Source of the DNA: Ectopseudomonas composti
GTDB taxonomy: Bacteria > Pseudomonadota > Gammaproteobacteria > Pseudomonadales > Pseudomonadaceae
Length of the DNA stretch: 64,000 bases
NCBI RefSeq assembly: GCF_001567565.1
Contig: NZ_LSSW01000013.1
Location: forward strand, 124,001 to 188,000
Direction of reading: 5' to 3'
Each line of letters opens with the position of its first letter. Within the stretch, counting starts at the first letter, position 1. The translations under genes and the position numbers were made by a program. The notes under the pieces were generated by a model that worked only from the letters and a program-made list of their open reading frames with translations, had not been told where the DNA came from and did no database searches. This document shows, in pieces, positions 1 to 8,168 of this stretch.

Positions 1-393
1 TTGCCAACTGGTGTCACTGAACAAGAGGCGGCGCAGCGCACTGCTGGGATGGGTCGACTTGAACAGAATATCCGGTTGCAGCGCTACGACGCGGGCAAGA
101 ATCTCTTCATGGCGGCGCTTGCCCCAGCGCACGTCCACTTCGATCCTGAACCCTTCATCGCTCAGTTGGGCGACACTGGTGCGCAGTTTCTCGCAGCTTT
201 GTCGCACGATGGCGTCACGGGCGCGGTCGAGCAACTGGCTGTCGAGCAGGCCGCCTTCCAGGCTGGGGTGGTATTCGATCTGCAGCAGGTGCAACTCGGC
301 ACCGACCTGGCGCGCTATTTCGACGGCGCGTTGCAGGGCGGGTTGTTGCTGGTGTTCGGCGTCGATCACGACCAGCAGTCGTTGCAGTTTCAT
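1..393 (-). CDS. Universal stress protein (UspA family), 3' part cut by window edge
   Basis: The reading frame stays open from an ATG at 393 to the first base of the window, giving 131 residues with no stop, so the C-terminus lies outside. It begins MKLQRLLVVIDAE, the usual first beta strand of the Usp alpha/beta fold, and continues with RAVEIARQVGAELHLLQIEY, which matches strand and helix 2. A later VDVRWGKRRHEEILA segment and a pair resembling the family's 'DLLVKSTHPSS' stretch (here DILFKSTHPSS) suggest a UspE-like tandem protein. Usp proteins are cytoplasmic, bind nucleotides in some cases and are induced by stress. It is on the same strand as the lipoprotein gene that precedes it, 69 bp away. 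Confidence 0.8.
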   Translation of the reverse strand, partial: MKLQRLLVVIDAEHQQQPALQRAVEIARQVGAELHLLQIEYHPSLEGGLLDSQLLDRARDAIVRQSCEKLRTSVAQLSDEGFRIEVDVRWGKRRHEEILARVVALQPDILFKSTHPSSALRRLLFSDTSWQ

Positions 394-462
394 GGCAGCG
401 TCCTCGCCTGGAGTCTGTCACTGCATTACAGACCATGCTGCGCTGAGCGGCATTGATATGGG

Positions 463-1269
463 TCAGCGCATGCCTGGATTGAGCGCCAGGTCCAGATGGC
501 GCGCGGCCTTGGCTGTCAGCTCGCCTTCGGGAAACTGCACCAGCAGGCGGCGCAGGTAGGCGATGGCCTTGTCGCGGTTGGCGTTGGGGTTGTCCGGCGC
601 CATGTGCATCAGCGCCAGTTGATACAGCGCCTTTTCCTTGATGTCCGCCGGCACGTGTGGATCGGCCAGGCCCAGCAGGTAAAGCTGCTCGGCTTCGTCG
701 ACGCGGCCCTTGAGCACGGCGCGGCGCGACAGCAGGGTCATGTCCGGGTCGAGGCTGGGTTTGTACAGATCGAGGTTCTGGCTCGGTTGCCAGTTTTCCA
801 GCAGCTCGCGCGAGGTCTTGTGGATCGGCTCGTCGGCGCGTTGGCGGATCGCCTCGATGCGCTGCTCGGCGCGGTTGGCTGCCTGGCTGGCGGGAAACTC
901 GTTGAGCACCTTGTAGAAGTAGTTGAGCGCCTTGGGGTCGTCGCGCTGCTCGTTGAAGCGGTTCATGTAGATCAGGCCGATCTGATACAGGGCGATGGCG
1001 CGCACCTCGCCACTCAGTTGCGGGTCGCGGTAACCGTCCAGGTACAGCGCTTCGGCCTTGTCGCTGTGGGCGTCGCGAATGGCCATGGCGCTGTAGGTCA
1101 GCAGATCGCCTTCCTCTTCGATGGCCGCGGTCATGCGCTTGGTTTTCAGGGCCTTGTATTCGACCACTTCGTTGGTGGTGACCTGGGCGATGAACAGCGG
1201 CGTGGTCGGTGCGCAGGCGCTCAGCAGGGTGGCGCCAATGATCAGGCAAAGCGGTCGGACGAGCGGCAT
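463..1269 (-). CDS. TPR-like lipoprotein
   Basis: The 268-residue product starts MPLVRPLCLIIGATLLSAC, a lipoprotein signal peptide with lipobox LSAC (Cys19). It should be processed by signal peptidase II and anchored in a membrane. The mature part is helical with repeated ALYQxxLxxM-type segments (ALYQIGLIYMNR, KALYQLALMHMAP), resembling Sel1/TPR repeats that scaffold protein contacts. A good ribosome site, AAGGAG, lies 5 nt before the ATG at 1269. The upstream gap of about 150 bp is shared with a divergently transcribed small lipoprotein gene. I do not recognise a specific function. Confidence 0.75.
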   Translation of the reverse strand: MPLVRPLCLIIGATLLSACAPTTPLFIAQVTTNEVVEYKALKTKRMTAAIEEEGDLLTYSAMAIRDAHSDKAEALYLDGYRDPQLSGEVRAIALYQIGLIYMNRFNEQRDDPKALNYFYKVLNEFPASQAANRAEQRIEAIRQRADEPIHKTSRELLENWQPSQNLDLYKPSLDPDMTLLSRRAVLKGRVDEAEQLYLLGLADPHVPADIKEKALYQLALMHMAPDNPNANRDKAIAYLRRLLVQFPEGELTAKAARHLDLALNPGMR

Positions 1270-1420
1270 GCGGGCTCCTTGGCCGAAACGGGCCGGTGCC
1301 GCGCAGTCTAGTCAGCACGCCATACAGCGCCAAGGCGTGGGCAGCAAAACCCATCGGAGGTTTGTCGCTGTTCAGTTTTTGCCGGCGCTGTCGATACACT
1401 GCCCATTGGAGGACTTGCCC

Positions 1421-1795
1421 ATGCGTACCCTGATCATTCTGGCCGTGGCCCTGGTTGCCACGGGTTGCACCCGCGTCTCGCTCGACCATCATCTGAACAA
1501 CGCTTATCGCGCCTATAACGAAGGTGACTGCGCCCAGGTCGCGCTGGAGCTGTCGCAGGCCGAGCGCAAGAGCCGCTCGCGCAGCTACCTGCAGCCGGAA
1601 ATTTCCCTGCTGCGTGGTCAATGCCTGGAGCGTGAGAGCCTGTTCGTCGATGCGGCGCAGACCTACCAGTTCATCATCGCGCGCTACCCGGCCAGCGAGT
1701 ATGCCTATCGCGCCCGCGCTCGCCTGCAGACCCTGGAGCAGCTGGGGCATCACAGCCCGGCACCGGCCGCCAAGATCAGCCCGGCTGCGCTCTGA
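1421..1795 (+). CDS. Small lipoprotein with TPR-like helices
   Basis: This encodes 124 residues beginning MRTLIILAVALVATGCTRVS, a lipoprotein signal peptide with lipobox ATGC (Cys16). The ATG at 1421 is preceded by GGAGGA at 1408-1413; a longer reading frame upstream lacks both signal peptide and ribosome site, so the short start is preferred. The mature region is helical with an AAQTYQFIIARYPASEYAYRARARL segment typical of a tetratricopeptide unit, as in BamD/YfgL-neighbour lipoproteins. It diverges from another TPR-like lipoprotein, so the two could act in one envelope complex, but that is only inference. Confidence 0.75.
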   Translation: MRTLIILAVALVATGCTRVSLDHHLNNAYRAYNEGDCAQVALELSQAERKSRSRSYLQPEISLLRGQCLERESLFVDAAQTYQFIIARYPASEYAYRARARLQTLEQLGHHSPAPAAKISPAAL

Positions 1796-1868
1796 ACCTT
1801 CGGTCGCAAGCATTTCTCGGCGATGCGGCGCAGTATAAGCTGACGCGTGTCTCTCATGGAGGATGAAC

Positions 1869-2291
1869 ATGCGTCACTGGTTGCTGATCGCCGCGCTGCT
1901 GCCCTCGCTGGCCGCGGCAGAAATCTATCGCTGGACGGACGAGCAGGGGCAGGTGCATTTCGGCCAGCGCCCCGTGGCCGGGGCTGAAACCGTGCAGGTG
2001 AAGCCTCAGGTGGTCGAACGTGACCAGCACACGCGCGAGCGCGAGGCGCGCAGCCAGCGCTTCTACGACGCCAGGCGCGAGGAGCAGCAAGAGGCCGCCG
2101 CTGCCGCGACTGCGCAGCGCGAAGAACGAGCCAACGAATGCCGTGACTTGCGCCGGCGCCTGGCGCAGATTCCCGAAGGCTTCAGCTATTACCGCACCGA
2201 CGCCAACGGTGAGCGCATCTACTACAGTGATGAAGAAACAGACACCGCTCGTCGCCAGTTGCGCGAACGGATAGCCCAACGCTGTTCTTGA
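1869..2291 (+). CDS. DUF4124 domain exported protein
   Basis: The product (140 residues) begins MRHWLLIAALLPSLAAAEIYRW, a short signal peptide followed directly by the DUF4124 signature: EIYRWTDEQGQVHFGQRP, where a Trp/Tyr-rich hairpin precedes a V-H/Y-F motif. The middle is a charged alanine/glutamate-rich coiled coil. An in-frame ATG at 1863 sits immediately after the GGAGG at 1858-1862, too close to use, so the ATG at 1869 with a 6-nt spacing is chosen. DUF4124 proteins are periplasmic and common in Pseudomonas; their role is not known. Confidence 0.75.
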   Translation: MRHWLLIAALLPSLAAAEIYRWTDEQGQVHFGQRPVAGAETVQVKPQVVERDQHTREREARSQRFYDARREEQQEAAAAATAQREERANECRDLRRRLAQIPEGFSYYRTDANGERIYYSDEETDTARRQLRERIAQRCS

Positions 2292-2350
2292 GGGTGGTTA
2301 AGTGGTCGTAGTAGGGCCATACTCAAGACCCTTTGTAGCGATTTGCCACT

Positions 2351-2707
2351 ATGCGTAGCCAGCGCCGAATCGAACGCCATCAGTTGCCCTACTACCTGAA
2401 GGTGTTCAATCGCATTACCGACAAGCCGATGGGATTCATCGGCAATGTCTCTCTCGACGGGTTGATGCTGATCAGCCAGTTGCCACTGCTGGTGGGCGCC
2501 CGTTTCGACATGCGCCTGAAAATTCCGGGTCAGCAGGGCATGCGCTTCATCGACTTCTCCGCCAACTGCCAGTGGTGTCGCGAAGACGTCAATCCCGGCG
2601 TCTACGACTCCGGTTTCGCATTGGTCGCGCCACCTGCCGACTACGTCGAGATGATCGATGCGTTGCGCTACTACTTCAGTTTCCACGGCCTGGCGGCTTC
2701 TGCCTGA
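2351..2707 (+). CDS. PilZ domain protein
   Basis: The 118-residue protein is a single PilZ domain. The N-terminus has the RRIERHQL (RxxxR) motif and the next strand carries NVSLDG, the (D/N)xSxxG motif; together these are the known c-di-GMP contact residues of the family. It therefore probably binds c-di-GMP in the cytoplasm and passes the signal to a partner. Several c-di-GMP turnover proteins lie elsewhere in this window (33.7-41 kb and 60-62.6 kb), though not next to it. The ribosome site before the ATG is weak. Confidence 0.85.
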   Translation: MRSQRRIERHQLPYYLKVFNRITDKPMGFIGNVSLDGLMLISQLPLLVGARFDMRLKIPGQQGMRFIDFSANCQWCREDVNPGVYDSGFALVAPPADYVEMIDALRYYFSFHGLAASA

Positions 2708-2737
2708 TAGTGCCTCGGGGCGCCGCGCTCCGTGCCC

Positions 2738-3541
2738 TCAATGCATCGCCGGCGCACGGGCCAGGTTGCGCAAGCGCTGACTCAGTTGCAGGCGCAGACC
2801 TTCTTCCTCGCAGAACAGCAGGGCTCGCTCCAGGTCGTAGCGCTCACCCTGTGGGCAATCGAGCTGGCGGTAGACATCCGCCCGGGCCAGGTGATCGACG
2901 AGATTCGGCGGGCCCAGTTGCAGGACGCGTTCGGCATCCCTGAGTGCTGCTTCCGGGGCATCGTGCTGCAGATGCAGCAGGCGCAGATTGCGTGACAGGC
3001 GGCGCAGCATGTCGCCGGCATCGGCCGTCTGCAGGTGCGCGGCGCTGAGTTCTACGCCAGGTCCGAGCTGGCGATAGAGCTGCTCACGACAGTCGCGCGT
3101 GTACAGGCGGCGCCCGCCGCACGGATCGAGCAGGTGGTCCGCTCCGGGTACGCGGAGCAGAAAATGCCCGGGGAAGTTCACCCCCTGCAGCGGAATCTCC
3201 AGCCGTCGTGCCAGCTCCAGGGCGATCAAGGCCAGGGTCAATGGCTGGCCGCGCCGCCTGCGCAGCACATGATGCACAAGCGCATGTTGCGGACGCGTCA
3301 CGCCTTCGTCGTCTTCCTGAAAGTCGAGTTCGGCCAGACGACGCAGCAGTGGTTGGGCCAGTTCGCGGACGGGCAGGGTGGGAAGCCCGGCGCTGACCTG
3401 CAGTTGCAGGCTGTGCAATTCACTCAGCACCTGTGCCGGCTGCAGCAAATCATCGTGTTCGGCGGCAATCCACAGAGCCGCCTCGAATAGGGCGGGAGGA
3501 TCGCGTTGCAGGCACTGCAGACAGGCTTGGCGTGGGCTCAT
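2738..3541 (-). CDS. SirB1-family protein (transglutaminase-like plus TPR)
   Basis: The 267-residue protein has the SirB1 (UPF0162) layout: a helical N-terminus, a transglutaminase-like core with the stretch RRRGQPLTLALIALELARRL followed by GVNFPGHFLLR, and a C-terminal helical-repeat tail (DAERVLQLGPPN). In this family the usual catalytic Cys of transglutaminases is not retained, and the activity is undefined. GGAG sits 8 nt before the ATG at 3541. It is divergent from leucine dehydrogenase across a 100-bp gap. Confidence 0.75.
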   Translation of the reverse strand: MSPRQACLQCLQRDPPALFEAALWIAAEHDDLLQPAQVLSELHSLQLQVSAGLPTLPVRELAQPLLRRLAELDFQEDDEGVTRPQHALVHHVLRRRRGQPLTLALIALELARRLEIPLQGVNFPGHFLLRVPGADHLLDPCGGRRLYTRDCREQLYRQLGPGVELSAAHLQTADAGDMLRRLSRNLRLLHLQHDAPEAALRDAERVLQLGPPNLVDHLARADVYRQLDCPQGERYDLERALLFCEEEGLRLQLSQRLRNLARAPAMH

Positions 3542-3641
3542 CGCATTCTCCGCTGACTTCTGCTGTTGTAGCCCCTGTCAGGGGCGTCGTCCAGTGGGGC
3601 TCTCCTATACTGGGGGCTGACGTCTGCTCGGGAGCTCGCCC

Positions 3642-4664
3642 ATGTTCAGCATGATGGAAGCCGCCCGCCTCGAGGCCCTGCACCTGGCCGAGGATCCGGC
3701 CAGCGGCCTCAAGGCCGTTATCGCCATTCACAACACCCGCTTCGGGGCGGCACTCGGCGGTTGCCGTTACCTGGCCTATGCCGATGAACGCGGCGCCATT
3801 GCCGATGCCATCCGTCTGGCCCAGGGCATGAGTTACAAGGCCGTGCTGGCCGGCATCGACCATGGCGGCGGCAAGGCGGTGATCATCCGCCCGGCCCATC
3901 TGCAGAGTCGGGCCGCGCTGTTCGAAGCCTTCGGGCGTTTCATCGAGACGCTCAACGGCCGCTACATCACGGCGGTCGACAGCGGTACTTCCAGCGCCGA
4001 CATGGACTGCATCGCCCAGTACACCCAGCATGTCACCAGCACTACCCAGGCGGGTGACCCCTCGCCGCACACGGCGCTGGGTGTGTTCGCGGGTATCCGC
4101 GCCACCGCTCAGGCGCGCCTGGGCAGTGATGACCTGGAAGGATTGCGGGTCGCCGTGCAGGGCCTGGGCAACGTCGGGTTCGCCCTGGCCGAGGCGCTGC
4201 ATGCTGCGGGAGCGGAACTGCTGGTCAGCGATATCGATGCCGGGCGTGTGCAACTGGCTGTCGAGCAGTTGGGCGCGCATCCGATTGCCAGCGATGCATT
4301 GCTCGCCACTCCCTGCGACATCCTCGCGCCTTGTGGTCTGGGTGGCGTACTGAACGTGCAGACGGTAGCCCATCTGCGCTGCGCGGCGGTGGCTGGAGCG
4401 GCCAACAATCAGCTGGCCAGCCCCGAAGTGGCCGACCAGTTGGAAGCGCGCGGCATTCTCTACGCACCGGATTACGTACTGAACGCCGGTGGGCTGATCT
4501 ATGTGGCGCTGCGTCATCGCGGCGAGGCGTTGCCGGCGATCACCGCGCACCTGGCGCAGATCAGTCGACGATTGACCGAAATCTACGCCCACGCCCAGGC
4601 GGAAAAACGCTCCCCGGCGCGCGTCGCCGACTATCTGGCCGAGCGCCTGCTATACGGCGCTTAG
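3642..4664 (+). CDS. Leucine dehydrogenase (Glu/Leu/Phe/Val dehydrogenase family)
   Basis: The 340-residue enzyme has the N-terminal substrate domain with GGCRYLAY and the catalytic-lysine region GMSYKAVLAGIDHGGGKAVI, then a Rossmann domain with VQGLGNVGFALAEAL (GxGxxG). This is the pattern of NAD-dependent Leu/Val/Phe dehydrogenases, which oxidatively deaminate branched-chain amino acids to 2-oxoacids plus ammonia in the cytoplasm. GGGAG precedes the ATG by 8 nt. Its stop codon TAG (4662-4664) overlaps the stop codon of the convergent exporter gene. Whether leucine, valine or phenylalanine is preferred cannot be read from the sequence. Confidence 0.85.
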   Translation: MFSMMEAARLEALHLAEDPASGLKAVIAIHNTRFGAALGGCRYLAYADERGAIADAIRLAQGMSYKAVLAGIDHGGGKAVIIRPAHLQSRAALFEAFGRFIETLNGRYITAVDSGTSSADMDCIAQYTQHVTSTTQAGDPSPHTALGVFAGIRATAQARLGSDDLEGLRVAVQGLGNVGFALAEALHAAGAELLVSDIDAGRVQLAVEQLGAHPIASDALLATPCDILAPCGLGGVLNVQTVAHLRCAAVAGAANNQLASPEVADQLEARGILYAPDYVLNAGGLIYVALRHRGEALPAITAHLAQISRRLTEIYAHAQAEKRSPARVADYLAERLLYGA

Positions 4665-5542
4665 CCGCTATTCGCGAGCTTCAGGCGAGGGGCGAAGCGA
4701 AAGACCAGGGCTAGCCCGATCAGGATCGCGGCCATCCCGGCCAGAGCGCTGGCCGAAAGGCGATTGCCCAGCAGCAGGTAATCGAGCAGCGCCGTCGTCA
4801 CCGGCACCAGATAGAACAGGCTGGTGACGTTGACCAGATTGCCGGTCTGAATCAGCCGATACAGCAGCAATTGTGCGCCCACCGAAACCACCAGCCCCAT
4901 CCACAACAGCGGCATGATCAACCCGACGTCAAAACTCACCTGCCACTTCTGGCTGGGTAGTAGCATCAGACTGCCCAGCAGGCAGAGACCGTACTGCAGC
5001 GGCAGGGCACGCATGGGCGTCTGTCGCAGGTTCTTCTGGGCGATGGTGCCGCCGGTTATGCAGAGCAGGGCGCCGAGAGCCAGGGCCACGCCGGACAGCG
5101 GCATCGCGCTGCTCATCAGGCTGTCCGCGACGATTATCGCCAGCCCGGCCAGGGCCAGCAGCAAGCCGAGCACGCGCAGCAGCGAAGTACGCCGCTCCAG
5201 CAGCATCAAGGTCAGTATGGGTTGTACACCGAGCACCGTTGCCAGCACGCCGGGTGTGACCCCTTCGGCCAGCGCCAGCATGTAGCAGATGCTGTAGCCG
5301 CCGATCAGCAGCAGGCCAGCCCTGGCGGTTGCCCAACGCAGGTCGCGCTCGGGCAGCCAGACTCCGGAATGACTGGCGATCAGCACCAGCGCGGCAAAGG
5401 CGAGGGCAAAGCGCAGCAGCAGGAAGGCGAAGGGCGAAGCATGGTCCAGGCCCAGGCGAGCGAAGATCGCACCACCGGACCAGAGCAGCACGAACAGAGC
5501 CGTCGCGCCATAGGTGCGCAGGGAAGTCGAATCGAAACACAT
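4661..5542 (-). CDS. EamA-family drug/metabolite exporter
   Basis: The product (293 residues) has about ten hydrophobic segments and two tandem EamA halves, the second ending LLGNRLSASALAGMAAILIGLALVF. Proteins of this family export amino acids or other small metabolites through the inner membrane. I place the start at the ATG at 5542 (MCFDSTSLRTYGATALF) because the sequence further upstream is arginine-rich and unlike a membrane protein. The neighbouring convergent leucine dehydrogenase gene may hint at an amino-acid substrate, but the opposite orientation makes that weak. Confidence 0.8.
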   Translation of the reverse strand: MCFDSTSLRTYGATALFVLLWSGGAIFARLGLDHASPFAFLLLRFALAFAALVLIASHSGVWLPERDLRWATARAGLLLIGGYSICYMLALAEGVTPGVLATVLGVQPILTLMLLERRTSLLRVLGLLLALAGLAIIVADSLMSSAMPLSGVALALGALLCITGGTIAQKNLRQTPMRALPLQYGLCLLGSLMLLPSQKWQVSFDVGLIMPLLWMGLVVSVGAQLLLYRLIQTGNLVNVTSLFYLVPVTTALLDYLLLGNRLSASALAGMAAILIGLALVFRFAPRLKLANSG

Positions 5543-5824
5543 GAGGGAACACCTGTCGAAAATCCACATGAGCTCCGTACGCGCGCAAGGGCACGCGTCG
5601 CTGAGGCGATGAAACGGAGCGCGGAAGAGCGGGATCAGCCCGCTTGGACGAGGGCCGGCGGTGGAGGGGTACCGGCGCGACAGGCAGGTGGTGGCGCGCA
5701 GCCGTCGACAGCGACGCGATAGGCGGCGCTGGCGGAGTCGTTGTGGCAAGGCGCGGTGAGGGGCATGAAAACAGCTTCGGATATGTCGCAGAAGTCTGGA
5801 GGCTAGCCTGCCGCTGCCGTACGG

Positions 5825-6229
5825 TCAATGACCGTCGAATTCGCCCTGATAGCAAACCGGTGAGCTGGGCGAGTCATGACGCTGCAGTTCATCTTCGAGG
5901 AACTCCGCCAGCACCCGAGCGTTGTTATGCGCTTCGTCGCGCGCCGCATAGAGCAGCGTCAGCGTGCCCCTCGCTGCCCAGTGCAGCAGGCGCTGCCAGT
6001 GCTCGGGGTGGGCGCTCAGTTCACGGCGGTAGGCGGTGCGAAAATCATCGAAGGCCTCGGCGCGGTGGGCGAAGGATTTGCGCAATGCGTTGCTGGGGGC
6101 GACGTCGGCTAGCCACTCATCGAGCACCAAGGCCTCTTTGGAGAGGCCGCGAGGCCACAAGCGGTCGACCAGCACGCGTTGGCCATCGCTGGTTTGTGCA
6201 TCGAGATAAACACGCTTGCACTGGATCAT
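5825..6229 (-). CDS. DUF488 family protein
   Basis: The 134-residue protein carries the typical DUF488 signature: RVLVDRLWPRGLSKEAL near residue 20, WLADVAPS, FAHR and a C-terminal GTLTLLYAARDEAHNNARVL segment. The family is widespread, small and cytoplasmic, with no settled function. The start is the ATG at 6229 (MIQCKRVYLD), which matches the usual family N-terminus; a longer upstream reading frame is unlike the family. A small membrane-protein gene is transcribed divergently from the other side of an 81-bp gap. Confidence 0.8.
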   Translation of the reverse strand: MIQCKRVYLDAQTSDGQRVLVDRLWPRGLSKEALVLDEWLADVAPSNALRKSFAHRAEAFDDFRTAYRRELSAHPEHWQRLLHWAARGTLTLLYAARDEAHNNARVLAEFLEDELQRHDSPSSPVCYQGEFDGH

Positions 6230-6310
6230 GGGCTTGCCTGACTGCCTGCGGCAATGCCGCACTTGGCGGCGTCTGCAGGCTCGATTAGCGTGGTGAAAGG
6301 AGGATTCACC

Positions 6311-6553
6311 ATGGACTATTTCATTATCGTCGTCACCACGGCAGCGGGGCTGTACTTTCACTGGTGGCTGTTTCGTCGCATTCGCCAGTGGAGTGATCGC
6401 GACCTGGCGCTGTCCCTTGCCGATGGCAATGAGCACAAGCGTCAGTACATGCTCGAGCAATTGGCCCGTGCGCGAGCGCAGGGCGTCAGGCGCAAGGAGT
6501 TGCCGGCCTGGCTGGAGCAGGCGGCGGGGCAATATCCCCGCGGCGATGCATAG
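6311..6553 (+). CDS. Small hypothetical membrane protein
   Basis: This 80-residue protein starts MDYFIIVVTTAAGLYFHWWLF, a single N-terminal transmembrane segment, followed by a charged cytoplasmic-type tail (RIRQWSDRDLAL, ML EQLARARAQGV). A strong GGAGG lies 8 nt before the ATG at 6311, which decides the start over a longer frame. No enzymatic motif is visible. A hairpin that can act as a terminator follows directly. I do not recognise the family. Confidence 0.65.
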   Translation: MDYFIIVVTTAAGLYFHWWLFRRIRQWSDRDLALSLADGNEHKRQYMLEQLARARAQGVRRKELPAWLEQAAGQYPRGDA

Positions 6554-6558
6554 CGCCT

Positions 6559-6584
6559 AAGCCCCTTGCGTGAACGAGGGGCTT
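6559..6584. terminator. Possible bidirectional terminator hairpin
   Basis: AAGCCCCT (6559-6566) and AGGGGCTT (6577-6584) form an 8-bp stem with a 10-nt loop between the stops of the small membrane-protein gene and yebG, which converge here. There is no clear T tract on either side, so efficiency is uncertain. Confidence 0.45.
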
Positions 6585-6594
6585 CGACCCTCGA

Positions 6595-6858
6595 TCATTC
6601 GCTGGCAGCTTCGATCTCGAGTTCGTCCAGCGCATCCGGTTGGCTCTTGAAGGCCTTGGCGAAGATGTCGCGGTTCTTGGCCATGAAGATTCCCAGTTCC
6701 TCGCCCTGTTCCTCGTTCAAGGACGGAACCGCCTTGTGCAGCACCTCGCTCAGGCGCTCTGCCAGTTCCAGCATCTTGTCGTAACGATCGGCTTCGGCCT
6801 TATCCATGAACAAGCGCTCCGGATCGCGACTGCTGCGATACACCACTTCGACGGCCAT
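6595..6858 (-). CDS. yebG: YebG, SOS-induced DNA damage protein
   Basis: The 87-residue product begins MAVEVVYRSSRD and contains KAEADRYDKMLELAERL, closely matching the layout of E. coli YebG (MAVEVKY..., KKEADAYDKML). YebG is a small cytoplasmic protein of unknown mechanism induced in the SOS response. GAGGTGATGA gives a good ribosome site before the ATG at 6858. A LexA box lies about 40 bp upstream, which supports both the identification and SOS control. The tail is acidic, as in the family. Confidence 0.9.
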   Translation of the reverse strand: MAVEVVYRSSRDPERLFMDKAEADRYDKMLELAERLSEVLHKAVPSLNEEQGEELGIFMAKNRDIFAKAFKSQPDALDELEIEAASE

Positions 6859-6896
6859 TCATCACCTCATCTGCCTTCATGCGTGTCTGTTGGTAA

Positions 6897-6912
6897 CTGT
6901 TTATTTATACAG
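6897..6912 (-). promoter_or_regulatory. LexA (SOS) box upstream of yebG
   Basis: The sequence CTGTTTATTTATACAG has the CTG-N10-CAG dyad with an AT-rich centre, matching the gammaproteobacterial LexA consensus CTGTATATATATACAG at most positions. It sits 39 bp before the yebG start, where repression of its promoter is expected. Confidence 0.88.
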
Positions 6913-6930
6913 TGTTCGAAGCATAAAGAA

Positions 6931-6956
6931 CTCGCTGCCATTTGGCCAGCAGCGAG
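6931..6956 (-). terminator. Rho-independent terminator of the metallo-hydrolase gene
   Basis: On the minus strand CTCGCTGC and GCAGCGAG form an 8-bp stem with a 10-nt loop, followed by TTCTTTAT. It lies 10 bp past the hydrolase stop and before the yebG control region. Confidence 0.6.
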
Positions 6957-6966
6957 TGTCGAGAAT

Positions 6967-7941
6967 TCAGCGGTCGCTGCGGATCGGGCTGAACTCGGCG
7001 GGTACCCAGGCGTAGCCTTGGGCTTCCTTGCGTACGTGGCCCAGGCCGGGGAAGGGCAGGTGCGCGCCGGCGACCCACAGCTTGTCCTTGGCCGCTTCGG
7101 CCAGGATGCGTTGGCGTGATTGCCTGGCCTTGTCGCTGTCGACATCGAACTCGATGACCACTTCAGGTTTGGCGAACTGCACGGCGTGGTTGTGCAGGAT
7201 GTCGCCCCATACCAGCAGGCTCTGTTCACCCGATTTGAACAGGTAGGAGGTATGTCCGGGCGTGTGTCCCGGGCTCGCTACCAGGCTGACGCCAGGCAAC
7301 AATTCGCCTTCTGTCTTGTAGGGCTTAAGCTTGTTCATCTTGGCATAGGGTGCGACTGCCTGTTGCGCCATCTTGAACATGCCCTGCATGCCTTCGGGGG
7401 CCTTGGCCATGGTCGCCTCGTCGAGCCAGAAGTCAGCCTCTGCCTGCGGCACTTCCACGGTCGCGTTGGGGTAGGCCGGGCTGCCGTCGGCATTGACCAG
7501 GCCGCAGGCGTGGTCTGGATGCAGGTGGGTGAGCAGCACGGTATCGACCTGCTCCGGCTGGTAGCCGGATGCCTTGAGGTTGGTCTGCACCACGCCGAGC
7601 GTCGGGCCGAAGCATTGGGCAGCGCCGGTATCGACCAGCACCAGGTTGTCGCCGGTGTTGATCAGGTAGGCGTTGACCGCAGTCTGCACGCCTTTCTCGG
7701 ACGCCACGAACATGCGCGCCAGCAGCGATTGCAGGTCCTTGTCATCGATGCCCTTGAGCAGGCTGGCAGGCAGGTCGACGTAGCCGTCATACAGAGCGGT
7801 GACTTCGAAGTCACCGAGTGCCATGCGGTAGTAGCCCGGTACCTGGGTCTTCTGTTGTGCTGGTGCGGCCGCCTGCAGCGGCAGGCTGACCAGGGCAATC
7901 ATGGCGGACGACAATGCGGTGCTCAGCGAGAAAAGACGCAT
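6967..7941 (-). CDS. Exported MBL-fold metallo-hydrolase
   Basis: The 324-residue protein starts with a signal peptide (MRLFSLSTALSSAMIALVSL, cleavage likely after LQAAA). The metallo-beta-lactamase motif THLHPDHACG supplies His139, His141, Asp143 and His144; a later SPGHTPGHTSY and the WGDILHNHAV segment give the remaining metal ligands. This resembles periplasmic MBL-fold hydrolases related to lactonases and AidC/AttM-like proteins; the substrate cannot be predicted. An upstream in-frame start at 7995 lacks a ribosome site and would hide the signal peptide. Confidence 0.8.
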   Translation of the reverse strand: MRLFSLSTALSSAMIALVSLPLQAAAPAQQKTQVPGYYRMALGDFEVTALYDGYVDLPASLLKGIDDKDLQSLLARMFVASEKGVQTAVNAYLINTGDNLVLVDTGAAQCFGPTLGVVQTNLKASGYQPEQVDTVLLTHLHPDHACGLVNADGSPAYPNATVEVPQAEADFWLDEATMAKAPEGMQGMFKMAQQAVAPYAKMNKLKPYKTEGELLPGVSLVASPGHTPGHTSYLFKSGEQSLLVWGDILHNHAVQFAKPEVVIEFDVDSDKARQSRQRILAEAAKDKLWVAGAHLPFPGLGHVRKEAQGYAWVPAEFSPIRSDR

Positions 7942-8168
7942 GGGGGATCCTTCATTGAGAGTGGCGATGGCGCAGTGTGCGACGCGTCGGGGCATCTTGG
8001 CGAGCCTGTGATGTCAGTTTCAGCCTCGTCGCGTCCGGCTGGGCCGTGCCAAATCGTCACATCGCGGCAGCATCCTCGAACTGGTCTTTTTCCTGCATGA
8101 TTGTTTCTTGCGAATGCCCGATGTGGGGATTCGGGGCGTTGTGCCAGGTCTCGTGGGGAGTTGTAAGG

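Noticed and set aside
215-1870. A 551-codon open frame on the minus strand spanning several small genes
   Set aside because: It is arginine-rich with no domain and overlaps lipoprotein genes with signal peptides and good ribosome sites; it is a high-GC artefact.
5543-5824. Short frames in the 282-bp gap before the EamA gene
   Set aside because: Only proline/arginine-rich peptides without ribosome sites. I see no gene, terminator or repeat worth calling there.
8000-8168. Possible Pho box before psiE
   Set aside because: No two spaced CTGTCAT-like repeats are present.
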